This document shows, in pieces, positions 25,142 through 33,422 of a stretch of 56,176 nt of DNA. The translations under genes were made by a program, and so were the position numbers. The notes beneath the pieces were generated by a model that made no database searches, was not told the DNA's origin, and saw only the letters and a list, made by a program, of their open reading frames with translations. The stretch covers positions 1 through 56,176 of the forward strand of contig JAFQNF010000050.1 in the NCBI GenBank assembly GCA_017396025.1, written 5' to 3'. Position 1 is the stretch's first letter, and every line of letters starts with the position of its first letter. The stretch comes from a bacterium (GTDB lineage: Bacteria; Cyanobacteriota; Vampirovibrionia; Gastranaerophilales; Gastranaerophilaceae).

Positions 25142-26791
25142 ATGTCAATGCCAATTAATGGAAATTATGATGCTTGGTTATTGCAACAACAACAATTAAA
25201 CGGAGTTAATGGTGCACAAGCAACAGGCGTTCAAGGAACAGATGCTGAAGCAGCAGCAGTAGATACTGGTATAGGTCTTGAAGGTTCTGGTGACGCACAA
25301 GCAACAGATATTGCAGCAGCAGAAGGCGAATATGCAGCAGCAGCAGAAGCTTTGGAAGGTACTCCAAAAGTAGCTACTACAGAAGAAGGTCAAAAGATTC
25401 TTGATGAAATCGAAGACTTAGAAGAAGAACGTGACGACAATTATGAGAAAATGGAAAAAATCGAAGCTCATATTGAAGACTTAACAGAGCAAGCTGAAGC
25501 AAACATTATGAAAGCAGCAAAACAACAAGAAGCAGCTGTTGAAGAGCACGAAGAAGAAACACAAAAAGCAGTAGATGAACAATTAAATGCATACGTTGCA
25601 GCCAATAAAGAAGGCGGCGAAGGTATGACAAGAGAAGAACTACAAAAGAACGTTAAAGGTGCTTTAGGTCATATTCCAGAAGTTGGCGAAGCAGTTTCAG
25701 CCCTTCTTGAAGCAAACGATCAAATTAATGAAATTGATTCTTGCTTAGGTGAATTAAATAATTTAATTACAGATACTCAAGACATAGAACAACAAATTGA
25801 ATTAAAAAATCAAGAATTTGAAGCCGTAGAATCAGCAGCTCAACAACCACCTGCTAGTTCAGGTTCAGGCTCAGGTTCAGAAGATGGTGATTGTCCACCA
25901 CAACCTTGCGAACCTCAAGGCTTCCAAGATAATCAAGGTAACCAATATGACTTCTTCATAGATAAAGATCAAAATGGTACATTATCAAACGAATCAGAGT
26001 TCCTCGGTTATGAGGGCGGCAAACAAGGCCAAGAGGCAGCCTGGGCGGAAATGACGCAACTCGATACCTCAGGCGACGGAATAGTCGACGCCAGCGAGTT
26101 AGCAGCCGGAGGGGTGATGGTCTATAAGACAGATGCTAACGGAAATCAAACGGCAATGACAATAGAAGAAGCCTTCGGTGAAGATTCCGACCTAGCAATA
26201 AACACCCAACAGCACGAAACAGCAAAACAAGGTGTAGGCCCTAACAACTTTAACACAGGAACAGGAAGCGAGAATAACGAACTTTGGGGCACGTTCGATG
26301 TAACACTAAACGGGGAAAATTTAAACGGTTATCAAACAAACGATGACATCAATTGGTTAAAAGAGAATTATAATTTCAGCGATTACGCAAACGAAAATGG
26401 TTTAACATCAGGCGAAGCTGGCGAACAAGTTGAATCAGAAGATGCACAAGAAGCAGTTTCAGCAGAATTACAACAACACATTGATTTCTTCAACACATAT
26501 TCACAAAAAGTTCAAGAATTAAAAGAAATGTTAATGCAAGGATGGGAAAACCAAGGTTTAACAGAATCTTCATTAGAAAGCATCAGTGAAACAGCAACTC
26601 AAGAATCAAAAGATAAAGCAGCAAATTTCTTTAAATCATTAGAATTAACAGACGAAGAAAACGAAGATGTTACAGGAGCAGAATCTACAGAGGAAATTAC
26701 AGGAGACGCAACAACAGATTTATCAACAGATATGACTACAGCTGAAATGGATGCTGAATTAGAAAAAGATTTAGAATTATTCGCAGCTTAA
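25142..26791 (+). CDS. acidic coiled-coil protein with EF-hand-like calcium loops
   Basis: A 549-residue, very acidic protein. Residues about 80-235 are Glu/Gln/Lys-rich and likely coiled coil. A Ser-Gly linker with CPPQPC follows (about 239-257). Then come two EF-hand-like loops: DKDQNGTLSNESE (from 274, with an extra residue) and the canonical DTSGDGIVDASE (308-319). The C-terminal quarter is acidic and helical. There is no signal peptide or membrane segment. Codon use changes sharply around 25997-26330, over the EF-hand part, which is much richer in GC than the flanks. Calcium binding is inferred; function unknown. CGGGGAAGGG precedes the start. Confidence 0.85.
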   Translation: MSMPINGNYDAWLLQQQQLNGVNGAQATGVQGTDAEAAAVDTGIGLEGSGDAQATDIAAAEGEYAAAAEALEGTPKVATTEEGQKILDEIEDLEEERDDNYEKMEKIEAHIEDLTEQAEANIMKAAKQQEAAVEEHEEETQKAVDEQLNAYVAANKEGGEGMTREELQKNVKGALGHIPEVGEAVSALLEANDQINEIDSCLGELNNLITDTQDIEQQIELKNQEFEAVESAAQQPPASSGSGSGSEDGDCPPQPCEPQGFQDNQGNQYDFFIDKDQNGTLSNESEFLGYEGGKQGQEAAWAEMTQLDTSGDGIVDASELAAGGVMVYKTDANGNQTAMTIEEAFGEDSDLAINTQQHETAKQGVGPNNFNTGTGSENNELWGTFDVTLNGENLNGYQTNDDINWLKENYNFSDYANENGLTSGEAGEQVESEDAQEAVSAELQQHIDFFNTYSQKVQELKEMLMQGWENQGLTESSLESISETATQESKDKAANFFKSLELTDEENEDVTGAESTEEITGDATTDLSTDMTTAEMDAELEKDLELFAA

Positions 26792-26888
26792 TAAAGTCAA
26801 AAAAATCAAAAAAACACAAGTGGATCACATAAGGAGATATTAGAGCAAAATACAAGTTTAAAAAAAGGATATTAGAGATTACAAAAAA

Positions 26889-26990
26889 ATGTTATGCGAA
26901 ACATCAAAAACGCAAAGGGATAAATTAAGAAGAGAAGAGACGGAATTAATTGTCACAAGGTTAGGCAAGAATATTCCAAGAGAAAGTTAA
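26889..26990 (+). CDS. possible 33-residue small protein
   Basis: The frame MLCETSKTQRDKLRREE continues to NIPRES and ends with TAA at the foot of a terminator hairpin. It is hydrophilic and partly helical. Support is weak: it lies in the gap after the acidic protein gene, with AAGGATATTAGAG upstream. It may be chance. Confidence 0.3.
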   Translation: MLCETSKTQRDKLRREETELIVTRLGKNIPRES

Positions 26991-27015
26991 AAAGCGGCTT
27001 ATATAGCCGCTTTTT
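26989..27015. terminator. bidirectional intrinsic terminator
   Basis: AAAAAGCGGCT and AGCCGCTTTTT pair around a short loop, between the acidic-protein region and the convergent PfkB kinase gene. Confidence 0.9.
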
Positions 27016-27020
27016 CGTAG

Positions 27021-28064
27021 TTATAAAATGTTGACTTTAAAATCAGGACTTGCATCTAATTTTGATTTAATTTGTTCAAAAGTTAAAAATCCACCCTGTG
27101 CGCCAAATTGTTCAACAACTGATGCTGCATTTATAGATGCGTATTTTAATGATGTTTCTACATCTCCATTTGTTTTAGATAGTGATGCAACAAACGTTGA
27201 AGCAAAAGCATCTCCTGCACCTAATGTGCTAATAACAGTTGCAGGAAACTCTCCACAATGATAAAACTTTTCAGAATCATATGCATATGCTCCGTGTTTT
27301 CCGTCAGTTATAATTGTTATTCTTCCTTTTCCAAAATTTAATTCTTTTAGCATTTGAATAATATCTGGATGAATTATTTCATTTGAAAATTTTTCTGTTT
27401 TAGAATCTGGTCTAACATTAATTCCTGTAAGCATTGTTGCTTCATCTTTATTTAAAATTATAACTTCGGCTGTTTTTAATGTTTCAACCAAACGTTCTTT
27501 GCCTTGTTTTATACTGCTTGTACCAATATTGATGGCTAAATTAACATTGTTTTTTTCTGCGAAGTCTGCAACCGTATCAAGAGCTTTTGTTGAGTCTCCA
27601 TTTAAAGGGGCTAAATATAGCCATTTTGAATTTTTAATAGCCTCAAAATTGATGTCAGATACTTCTAGTTTTGCATTTGCACCACGATGAGCAAGTACTG
27701 TTCTGTCTCCTTGGAAACTTATTAGTATTATAGAAAAACCTGTTCTGTATTCTTTTGATTTGACAACATTTGATAAATCAACACCATATTTTGATAATGT
27801 TTTCAAAACATTTTCTGCTTGAATTTCATCGCCTATTTTTATAATTGTTGATGCATTTAATCCTAAATTTGCAAAATTTGTTGCTGCATTAACTGCACCA
27901 CCGCCAGTCTGAAAATCAAAATTGTCTATTTCAATTTTTGCACCATATGGGTATGCCATAAATTCTCGTTTTGTATCTGTTGAAGATACAGATACAATAT
28001 TTGCTGCATCTGTTTCTATAAAAGCATCTACTGTTGCGCTTCCTATTGTTATAACATCATACAT
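27021..28064 (-). CDS. PfkB-family carbohydrate/nucleoside kinase
   Basis: A 347-residue kinase of the ribokinase (PfkB) family. Signs are GGGAVNAATNFANLG near residue 55 (substrate-binding PfkB signature 1) and the C-terminal STLGAGDAFAST, whose Asp is the catalytic base. It also has ILNKDEATML and ITDGKHGAYAY. The substrate (sugar, adenosine or other) cannot be told. The start follows GAAAAGGAAATAA. The xer gene lies just upstream on the same strand, so the two may form one unit. Confidence 0.92.
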   Translation of the reverse strand: MYDVITIGSATVDAFIETDAANIVSVSSTDTKREFMAYPYGAKIEIDNFDFQTGGGAVNAATNFANLGLNASTIIKIGDEIQAENVLKTLSKYGVDLSNVVKSKEYRTGFSIILISFQGDRTVLAHRGANAKLEVSDINFEAIKNSKWLYLAPLNGDSTKALDTVADFAEKNNVNLAINIGTSSIKQGKERLVETLKTAEVIILNKDEATMLTGINVRPDSKTEKFSNEIIHPDIIQMLKELNFGKGRITIITDGKHGAYAYDSEKFYHCGEFPATVISTLGAGDAFASTFVASLSKTNGDVETSLKYASINAASVVEQFGAQGGFLTFEQIKSKLDASPDFKVNIL

Positions 28065-28085
28065 AATTTATTTCCTTTTCTATTC

Positions 28086-28988
28086 TTAATTTGCTCTTGG
28101 ATGTGCAGAATCATATGCTTGTTTTAACCTTTCCGTTGAAACATGCGTATATATCTGTGTATTGCTAATGCTGCTATGTCCTAAAAGTTCTTGAACAACT
28201 CTTAAATCTGCTCCATTTTCTAGTAATTTGGTTGCAAAACTGTGTCTAAAAACGTGAGGTGTAACGTGTTTAGGTAATTCTATTTTCTCAACAACATCTT
28301 TTATTGCTAATCTTACACTCTGTGGCTGTAGTCTGTAACCTGTTTTGTTTATAAAAACAGGTGAATTAGGACCAATATCATCTGATTTGAAAATTAGATA
28401 TCTGACAGTTTTTATGTATGTTTCAAGAAAATTTTTTGCGCGTTCTGAAACTAAAACTATTCTTTCTTTTGAACCTTTACCGAAAACCTTGATTTCATTT
28501 TCTTCTAAATTTAAATTTTCAAAATTTAAATCACTTAATTCAGAAATACGCATTCCTGTTGCATAAAGAAGTTCTAAAATGGCTCTATTTCTATATCCTG
28601 CTGGTGAATCCATTTTTATATTGTTTAAAACTTTTTCCATTTCTGTTTCTGTAAGAAACTCTGGTAATGATTTTCCACGTTTAGGTGAATGAACTCCTAA
28701 CGCTGGGTTGCTTTCAATAACTCTTTCTCTATATAAAAATCTATAGAATGTGCGTAATGATGCAATTTTTCTTGCTGTGGTTGTTTTTGAATAATTAAAT
28801 TGTTGTATGTAAAGCAAATACTCGCGAATTATAGAGTAATTGACATCTTCTATACTCTTATCATTTAGCCATATTAAAAAGCTCAAAATGTCAGAACTGT
28901 ATGCTGTTACAGTATGTTTAGAGAAGTTTTTTTCAACCTCTATGTACAATTTGAACTCTTGCAAGTATCTTTTTGACTTCTCATTCAT
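28086..28988 (-). CDS. tyrosine recombinase XerC/XerD type
   Basis: A 300-residue site-specific recombinase. The SAM-like N-terminal domain spans about 1-95. Catalytic residues in order are R147 (ATGMRISEL), K171, H245 and R248 (TPHVFRHSFAT), H271 (LLGHSSI) and nucleophile Y280 (IYTHVS). The length and motifs fit the chromosome-dimer-resolving Xer enzymes rather than phage integrases. I cannot decide between XerC and XerD. No convincing dif site was found nearby. Confidence 0.93.
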   Translation of the reverse strand: MNEKSKRYLQEFKLYIEVEKNFSKHTVTAYSSDILSFLIWLNDKSIEDVNYSIIREYLLYIQQFNYSKTTTARKIASLRTFYRFLYRERVIESNPALGVHSPKRGKSLPEFLTETEMEKVLNNIKMDSPAGYRNRAILELLYATGMRISELSDLNFENLNLEENEIKVFGKGSKERIVLVSERAKNFLETYIKTVRYLIFKSDDIGPNSPVFINKTGYRLQPQSVRLAIKDVVEKIELPKHVTPHVFRHSFATKLLENGADLRVVQELLGHSSISNTQIYTHVSTERLKQAYDSAHPRAN

Positions 28989-29082
28989 AACTATAAAATT
29001 GTAAAGAATTTTTCATAAAAAATCAATAGATACTAATGTTACAGACGTATGTTAAGAAAGGTTAAATATGTTGTAATCATGG

Positions 29083-29108
29083 CAAAACCCATGGTTACAT
29101 GGGTTTTG
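29083..29108. repeat. isolated perfect hairpin
   Basis: CAAAACCCATG (29083-29093) and CATGGGTTTTG (29098-29108) make a perfect 11-bp stem with loop GTTA. No U run follows on either strand, so it is not an ordinary terminator. It lies between xer and yggS, upstream of the yggS promoter. Confidence 0.6.
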
Positions 29109-29150
29109 GGAGTTAGCTTATACTCTCGTATTTGTTTAGTGAACAAATTG

Positions 29151-29179
29151 TTGTGTTATTTACAATCTTTGTTTATAAT
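29151..29179 (+). promoter_or_regulatory. promoter of yggS-sepF
   Basis: TTGTGT (29151-29156) and TATAAT (29174-29179) are separated by 17 bases. The start codon is 35 bases further on. Confidence 0.65.
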
Positions 29180-29214
29180 AAATACAGTGTTTTGATTTAG
29201 TAAGTGAGAGACAA

Positions 29215-29874
29215 ATGGATAGAATTCGTAAGAATGTAGAGCGAATCAAAACGCAAATCGCACCTTATAACCCAACCATAGTTGCAGTAACCAAGTATTT
29301 TGATGAAAGTCAGATATTAAAATATTACGAAATAGGTTTTCGTGATTTCGGTGAAAACAGGGTAAAAGACGCAGTGGAAAAAATTAAAAAATTACCCGCG
29401 GAAGTTGTTGAAAATAGTAGATTTCATTTGATTGGACATCTTCAAACAAATAAAGTAAAACTTGCAGTCGGTAATTTTGATTTAATACACTCAGTCGATA
29501 GTTTAAAACTAGCCCAAGCTATTTCTGAAGAAGCAAAAAATAAGGGGATTGTTCAAAAAATTCTTTTACAAATAAATAATGCAAATGAAGAACAGAAATC
29601 GGGTTTTTCACCGGAAGAAATAAAAAAACAGTTCAAAGATATTTTGAATTTGCAAAACATCAAGATATGCGGTGTGATGAATATGGCTCCAATTCATTCG
29701 GATGATGAAATTCTTCATAAATTATTTGGAAATATCAAACAAATATACGATGAATTACAATCTGAATTCGGAGTAGAATTAAATCAAATATCAATGGGTA
29801 TGAGTAACGATTTTAAAATAGCACTTGAAGAAGGTGCGACAATTATTAGACTAGGAAGAATACTATTTGAATAA
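29215..29874 (+). CDS. pyridoxal phosphate homeostasis protein (YggS/PLPBP)
   Basis: A 219-residue, single-domain PLP-binding TIM-barrel protein. The PLP lysine is K27 in IVAVTKYF. Other family motifs are GFRDFGENRVKDA, FHLIGHLQTNKVK, LLQINNANEEQKSGF, and SMGMSNDFKIALEEGATIIRLG. Family members buffer PLP and affect amino-acid balance. It precedes sepF by 20 bases, the arrangement known from cyanobacteria and Firmicutes. Confidence 0.95.
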   Translation: MDRIRKNVERIKTQIAPYNPTIVAVTKYFDESQILKYYEIGFRDFGENRVKDAVEKIKKLPAEVVENSRFHLIGHLQTNKVKLAVGNFDLIHSVDSLKLAQAISEEAKNKGIVQKILLQINNANEEQKSGFSPEEIKKQFKDILNLQNIKICGVMNMAPIHSDDEILHKLFGNIKQIYDELQSEFGVELNQISMGMSNDFKIALEEGATIIRLGRILFE

Positions 29875-29894
29875 TACTTAGGAGGAGAAGGACA

Positions 29895-30374
29895 TTGGCA
29901 GTTGCAGACAAATTCAGATCAATCATTGATTTCTTAACATCAGGATTTGACGGTAGAGAAGACAGTATTTATGAAGACATGATGGATGAAGCAGGTGATT
30001 ATCCTGTTCAAGATAACTTAGCATTAAACCCATCATATTCACAACCAGAACAAAAACAAAAAGTTGTTCCAATTAACAACTACAAAGGTTATGAAGTAAT
30101 GGTTTCAGAACCACGTTCATACGAAGATTCTATTTCAATTGTTAAACATTTAAAGGAAAGAAAAACAGTTGTTTTAAATCTTCACTTATTAGATAAAGAA
30201 CAAGCTTTAAGAATTGTTGATTTCTTATGTGGTGCTACACACGCTTTAGAAGGTAGCCAACAAAAAATCGGCGAATCAGTATTTATTTTTACTCCTAAGA
30301 ATGTTGCATTGTCTGCAGAATCACAAAAAAGCAAATTTTTAAGAGATGCTTTGTGGAACCAACCACAAGCGTAA
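29895..30374 (+). CDS. sepF: cell division protein SepF
   Basis: The 159-residue SepF links FtsZ to the membrane during division. It has an N-terminal amphipathic helix (residues about 2-15), an acidic variable linker, and the conserved C-terminal domain (about 66-150) with EVMVSEPRSYEDS, KTVVLNLHLLDKEQALRIVDFLCGA and GESVFIFTP. The start is TTG, decided by the strong GGAGGAGAAGGA site and the conserved helix. A terminator follows. Confidence 0.94.
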   Translation: MAVADKFRSIIDFLTSGFDGREDSIYEDMMDEAGDYPVQDNLALNPSYSQPEQKQKVVPINNYKGYEVMVSEPRSYEDSISIVKHLKERKTVVLNLHLLDKEQALRIVDFLCGATHALEGSQQKIGESVFIFTPKNVALSAESQKSKFLRDALWNQPQA

Positions 30375-30391
30375 GTTTTGGGGATTAGTTG

Positions 30392-30425
30392 AAAAAAGAA
30401 GGATTTTAAAATCCTTCTTTTTTTT
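30392..30425 (+). terminator. intrinsic terminator after sepF
   Basis: AAAAAAGAAGGATTTTAAAATCCTTCTTTTTT is nearly fully self-complementary (halves AAGAAGGAT and ATCCTTCTT) and continues into U. Confidence 0.88.
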
Positions 30426-30440
30426 ATAAAAAAATTTAAG

Positions 30441-30525
30441 TCTTTGCGAGTGTTAGCGAAGCAATCCCATGAAACAAAGTCTTTTATGAAAGAGATCACC
30501 ACGGACTAAGGTCCTCGTGATGACG
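30441..30525. repeat. possible dispersed palindromic repeat
   Basis: A gene-free stretch with higher GC. It begins TTTGCGAGTGTTAGCGAAGC and ends CACCACGGAC-TAAG-GTCCTCGTGATGACG, which folds as a hairpin (ATCACcACGGAC/GTCCtCGTGAT). The 'GCGAG...GCGAAGCAATC...' opening resembles intergenic palindromic repeats known from alphaproteobacteria and other phyla. Only one copy is in the window. Confidence 0.5.
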
Positions 30526-30540
30526 CTATTTTAATGTCCA

Positions 30541-31002
30541 TTAATTTTTATGTCTTAAATATTCATATATAGCCCCACCAATTTCTTCTGTTGGGTCGAA
30601 ATATTTTGAATTTGGTTGGAATGTTTGTCTTAAAAGCATTTTGCATAATGGCCCAAATCCGTCAGGAACAAGAGTTTTTCTATAAATGCCTGCTAACATA
30701 ACTTGAATATTTGGTGAGGTTACATCGTTGAATTTAGCTAATGTTGGATACATTTTATCGATGCCTTTAACACCTTTATCTAGCATTTTATCTAACACTT
30801 GTAAGCTGTCTAATACTTGTTCTTCTGTTGTTGCAGACTTCAAGAATGTATCAATATATGGCAAGGCTTCTTCTCTAGCATTAACAAGTTCTGCTGTTTT
30901 TTGCTCATCATAAAGACAATAATTTCTTTGAACATTAGGTAACACCACATTCTGACCTAAACGTGCAACATTATTTTGTATAATAGGATTTGATATATGC
31001 AT
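30541..31002 (-). CDS. hypothetical protein, third gene of unknown operon
   Basis: A 153-residue, mostly helical soluble protein, not recognised. The ATG at 31002 (MHISNPIIQNN) is chosen because AAGGAGAAAATT precedes it; the frame extends 12 codons further. No signal peptide, membrane segment or cysteine motif is seen beyond two scattered cysteines. It lies ten bases after the 521-residue membrane protein gene and is surely co-transcribed with it. Confidence 0.78.
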   Translation of the reverse strand: MHISNPIIQNNVARLGQNVVLPNVQRNYCLYDEQKTAELVNAREEALPYIDTFLKSATTEEQVLDSLQVLDKMLDKGVKGIDKMYPTLAKFNDVTSPNIQVMLAGIYRKTLVPDGFGPLCKMLLRQTFQPNSKYFDPTEEIGGAIYEYLRHKN

Positions 31003-31012
31003 AATTTTCTCC

Positions 31013-32572
31013 TTATGTATAAACATATGGTGGACCATTTTTGGTTTCCATAAGTATATTATCTGCGATTTGTTTTAATTCTTCTTGTGTTTTATTACCA
31101 CTTTGCACCTGTTTATTAAAATTGTCAATCAATGGATTAATTGCACTTTCTTTTTTTGATTTAAAGTTCCTGATTTCTACATCAACCAAACGTTTTCTTA
31201 AATCAAGTTCTGTTTTTGCATTTTCTTTAAGAACAGTAACTTCTTTAACTGCATCCATCCCTTGTTTAAACATATACCCAATCGCGCTTGATATTGTAAA
31301 CGCCCCAAAAATATATTTGGTGAATTTATTTTGTGGATTTAATATCCAATTGTATAAGTGACCTCTATTTTCATCAATGTAACAATAATATTGAACTTTT
31401 TTAGGAATGCCACCTAACGCTGTTGGTGCATCAGCAAAAATAGTTTTTGTAGATTCTTCAACTTGTGAAATTATAGATTGAATTTCTCCATCAGCTAAAT
31501 TATATTTTTTACCAATTTCTCTCACAAACTCTGGTTTTGCAGATATTGCTTTTAAATAACCAATTACAGATGGCAAATCATCTTTGTTTGCTTTTTCACT
31601 TAATTTTTTTACAGTATCTATGGTTGCTTCTGTTACATCATTTGCAAATTTATTGCTATGCTCTGCCGTTTTTCTTAAATTTGTCATACTCATTTTTCCA
31701 AGCAAAATAGCACCTGCAATCACACCGACAGTAAGTGCTGCAAAGCTGATATTTTTATACACTTCTTTTTTATTGGAAGCTTTATTATTTTCTTTTTGAG
31801 CTGACTCAGTACCACAGAAAGAAGTAAAACCAGCAAAAATATTAGATTGAGTTATTTGCGCAGTTTGTTGTTTTTTTGAATTTAGTACAGAGTCAAAATA
31901 TTTAACATTTTTATTTAAAAGTTCATTTACAACATTCAATTTTCCTGAAAAAGAATTCGTCTCAACTTCAATTAATTGTTCTTGCAAATCTTTTTCTACA
32001 TCAGCAGCTTTTTTCTTCAGCCAAATTTCCTTTGCTCCTTCAACAAAGTTTTTTGATATTAAAGTTATGCCAGACATTACAAAAACCGCAGTTGCGCCAA
32101 GTATATTTTTTGTGTTTGGGTCTCTTATTGCACGATACAATGCAAAGTGTGGTTCTTCTTTAATATTCATATTTACAGCCAAATCTGGTAAATGTTCAAA
32201 ACTTTTTGTATTCAATATGTTTTGAGAAGATTTTTTTAAAATAGAACTTACACCAAAAATTCCAGCACACAACAGTCCAGTTCCAATGATTAATGGTGTC
32301 ATTGCCTTCTTTACATCAAATGAACTTTCTGAATCATCCTTTTTTTCTTCTTTCGGAATAGAGTAATAACTTGGTGTATCACAAATCAAAAGTGTATCTT
32401 CTATCTCTCTAAAAGAAACACAATCGCCCTCTGAGGGAGTTTTCATATTTTTATTTATAAGAACACCTTTTAACGTTTTATTTATATCAGCATCGCCCTT
32501 TGCCTCTTTTGGCTTATTCTTTGTTTTATATGTGTTTCGATACTGCTTCGCTTTCAATGCGTCTATCAACAT
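31013..32572 (-). CDS. internally duplicated membrane protein, unknown
   Basis: About 519 residues, not recognised. Several hydrophobic segments are visible (for example near 95-113, 158-175, 276-295 and 420-437 counted from the first possible Met). Two regions are clearly related: about 144-215 (from HFALYRAIRDP to TNSFSGKLN) and 407-479 (from HLYNWILNPQ to IRNFKSKKES), each preceded by another hydrophobic stretch. Three ATG codons in a row mark the start; the third (32572) sits six bases after AGGG. The gene overlaps the upstream gene by about 47 bases, implying coupling. Confidence 0.82.
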   Translation of the reverse strand: MLIDALKAKQYRNTYKTKNKPKEAKGDADINKTLKGVLINKNMKTPSEGDCVSFREIEDTLLICDTPSYYSIPKEEKKDDSESSFDVKKAMTPLIIGTGLLCAGIFGVSSILKKSSQNILNTKSFEHLPDLAVNMNIKEEPHFALYRAIRDPNTKNILGATAVFVMSGITLISKNFVEGAKEIWLKKKAADVEKDLQEQLIEVETNSFSGKLNVVNELLNKNVKYFDSVLNSKKQQTAQITQSNIFAGFTSFCGTESAQKENNKASNKKEVYKNISFAALTVGVIAGAILLGKMSMTNLRKTAEHSNKFANDVTEATIDTVKKLSEKANKDDLPSVIGYLKAISAKPEFVREIGKKYNLADGEIQSIISQVEESTKTIFADAPTALGGIPKKVQYYCYIDENRGHLYNWILNPQNKFTKYIFGAFTISSAIGYMFKQGMDAVKEVTVLKENAKTELDLRKRLVDVEIRNFKSKKESAINPLIDNFNKQVQSGNKTQEELKQIADNILMETKNGPPYVYT

Positions 32573-33266
32573 CATCATCCCTTTTCTTTTCTACTTTTAA
32601 AATTTTCTTAAGATGCTTTCTTAATTCTCTTGCTTTAAATACAGCAAGTGCGTCATCATTACTATAATTTTCACCCTCAAAATCTGAAATAAAGAAATCG
32701 AAAATACTTTTAACTTTTTTCTTTATCTTATCCATTACTTTTTTATCAACAAAATTCTTTATTTCACCAAGAATAGCAACAAGTTTTTCTCCAGCTTGTT
32801 GAATAAATTCTCGTACATCTTTTTGAAAATGAGCCAATTTTTCCAAGACTTTAGGAACTTGCGCGGCTAAGTTCAATAACGGTGTAATAACAATATTTGT
32901 AAGAACCTCCATCGGTATTTTTAATGCATTTGGAAGTGTATTTTGAAAGTTTTGTATGGCATTTTTAATGTTTTCTGCAATATTATTGATAGTTTTTCCA
33001 AGTTGTTTTGCAAATTCAATTTGTCGTTCAAAAGCTTGCTTCGCATTCTCTACACGACCTTCTTGTGCTTGCATTTGTAAACCAACCGCAACGCATTTAG
33101 CATAAGACCATTCTCCACTGTTCATTGGCTTTGTTGCGACAGGTTCTCTTGTTTTACCTCCGCCAGACATTCCACCCCCACTACAAATTGGACACGCAGC
33201 TGGTGGCAATCCGTGTGGGCATAGTCCGGCTCTATTTGGAGATATTGGTGATATTGGTGAAGACAT
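32526..33266 (-). CDS. zinc-knuckle-like N-terminus protein, unknown
   Basis: A 246-residue protein. Near the N-terminus is CPHGLPPAACPIC, a likely metal-binding C-x-H...C-x2-C site, followed by a Gly-rich linker. The rest is amphipathic and helical with a Lys-rich C-terminus; residues about 110-135 are moderately hydrophobic. Function unknown. It is the first gene of a three-gene minus-strand operon and is preceded by a structured leader whose hairpin masks its AAGGA ribosome site. Confidence 0.82.
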   Translation of the reverse strand: MSSPISPISPNRAGLCPHGLPPAACPICSGGGMSGGGKTREPVATKPMNSGEWSYAKCVAVGLQMQAQEGRVENAKQAFERQIEFAKQLGKTINNIAENIKNAIQNFQNTLPNALKIPMEVLTNIVITPLLNLAAQVPKVLEKLAHFQKDVREFIQQAGEKLVAILGEIKNFVDKKVMDKIKKKVKSIFDFFISDFEGENYSNDDALAVFKARELRKHLKKILKVEKKRDDDVDRRIESEAVSKHI

Positions 33267-33273
33267 TAAAAAA

Positions 33274-33407
33274 TCCTTACTTTTGTTATTGTAAGGAGCT
33301 CTCGTCTAAATTATTATTACTTGGATTCGCAAGTAAATAATAGAGATATGGAGCATTCCGACTGTAACGGCCTCGATCAGGTTAAGGAATTTCACCTTCA
33401 TTTCCTC
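33274..33407 (-). promoter_or_regulatory. candidate riboswitch-type structured leader
   Basis: On the minus strand the 5' UTR (about 33416-33267) begins with a compact 65-base element (33407-33343). Its ends GAG...ATG and CAT..CTC can pair, it has a hairpin AAGG/CCTT with loop TGAAATT, and a second GCCG..CGG hairpin. It contains AACCTGATC (as in TPP switches) and GGTGAAATTCC with GTTACAGTC (as in FMN switches), yet is too short for either. A TTACTTG/CAAGTAA hairpin follows. Finally TCCTTAC (33297-33291) pairs with GTAAGGA (33280-33274), burying the Shine-Dalgarno AAGGA seven bases before the start. Confidence 0.55.
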
Positions 33408-33422
33408 ATTTTTAACAAGCTT

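Noticed and set aside
29015..29065. Possible dif site next to the Xer gene (AATGTTA...TATGTTAA)
   Set aside because: The two half sites are in direct, not inverted, order and do not fit the 11-6-11 dif layout.
33343..33407. TPP or FMN riboswitch
   Set aside because: Short motif pieces match, but TPP's CTGAGA and the FMN 5' half are missing and the element is about half the needed length.
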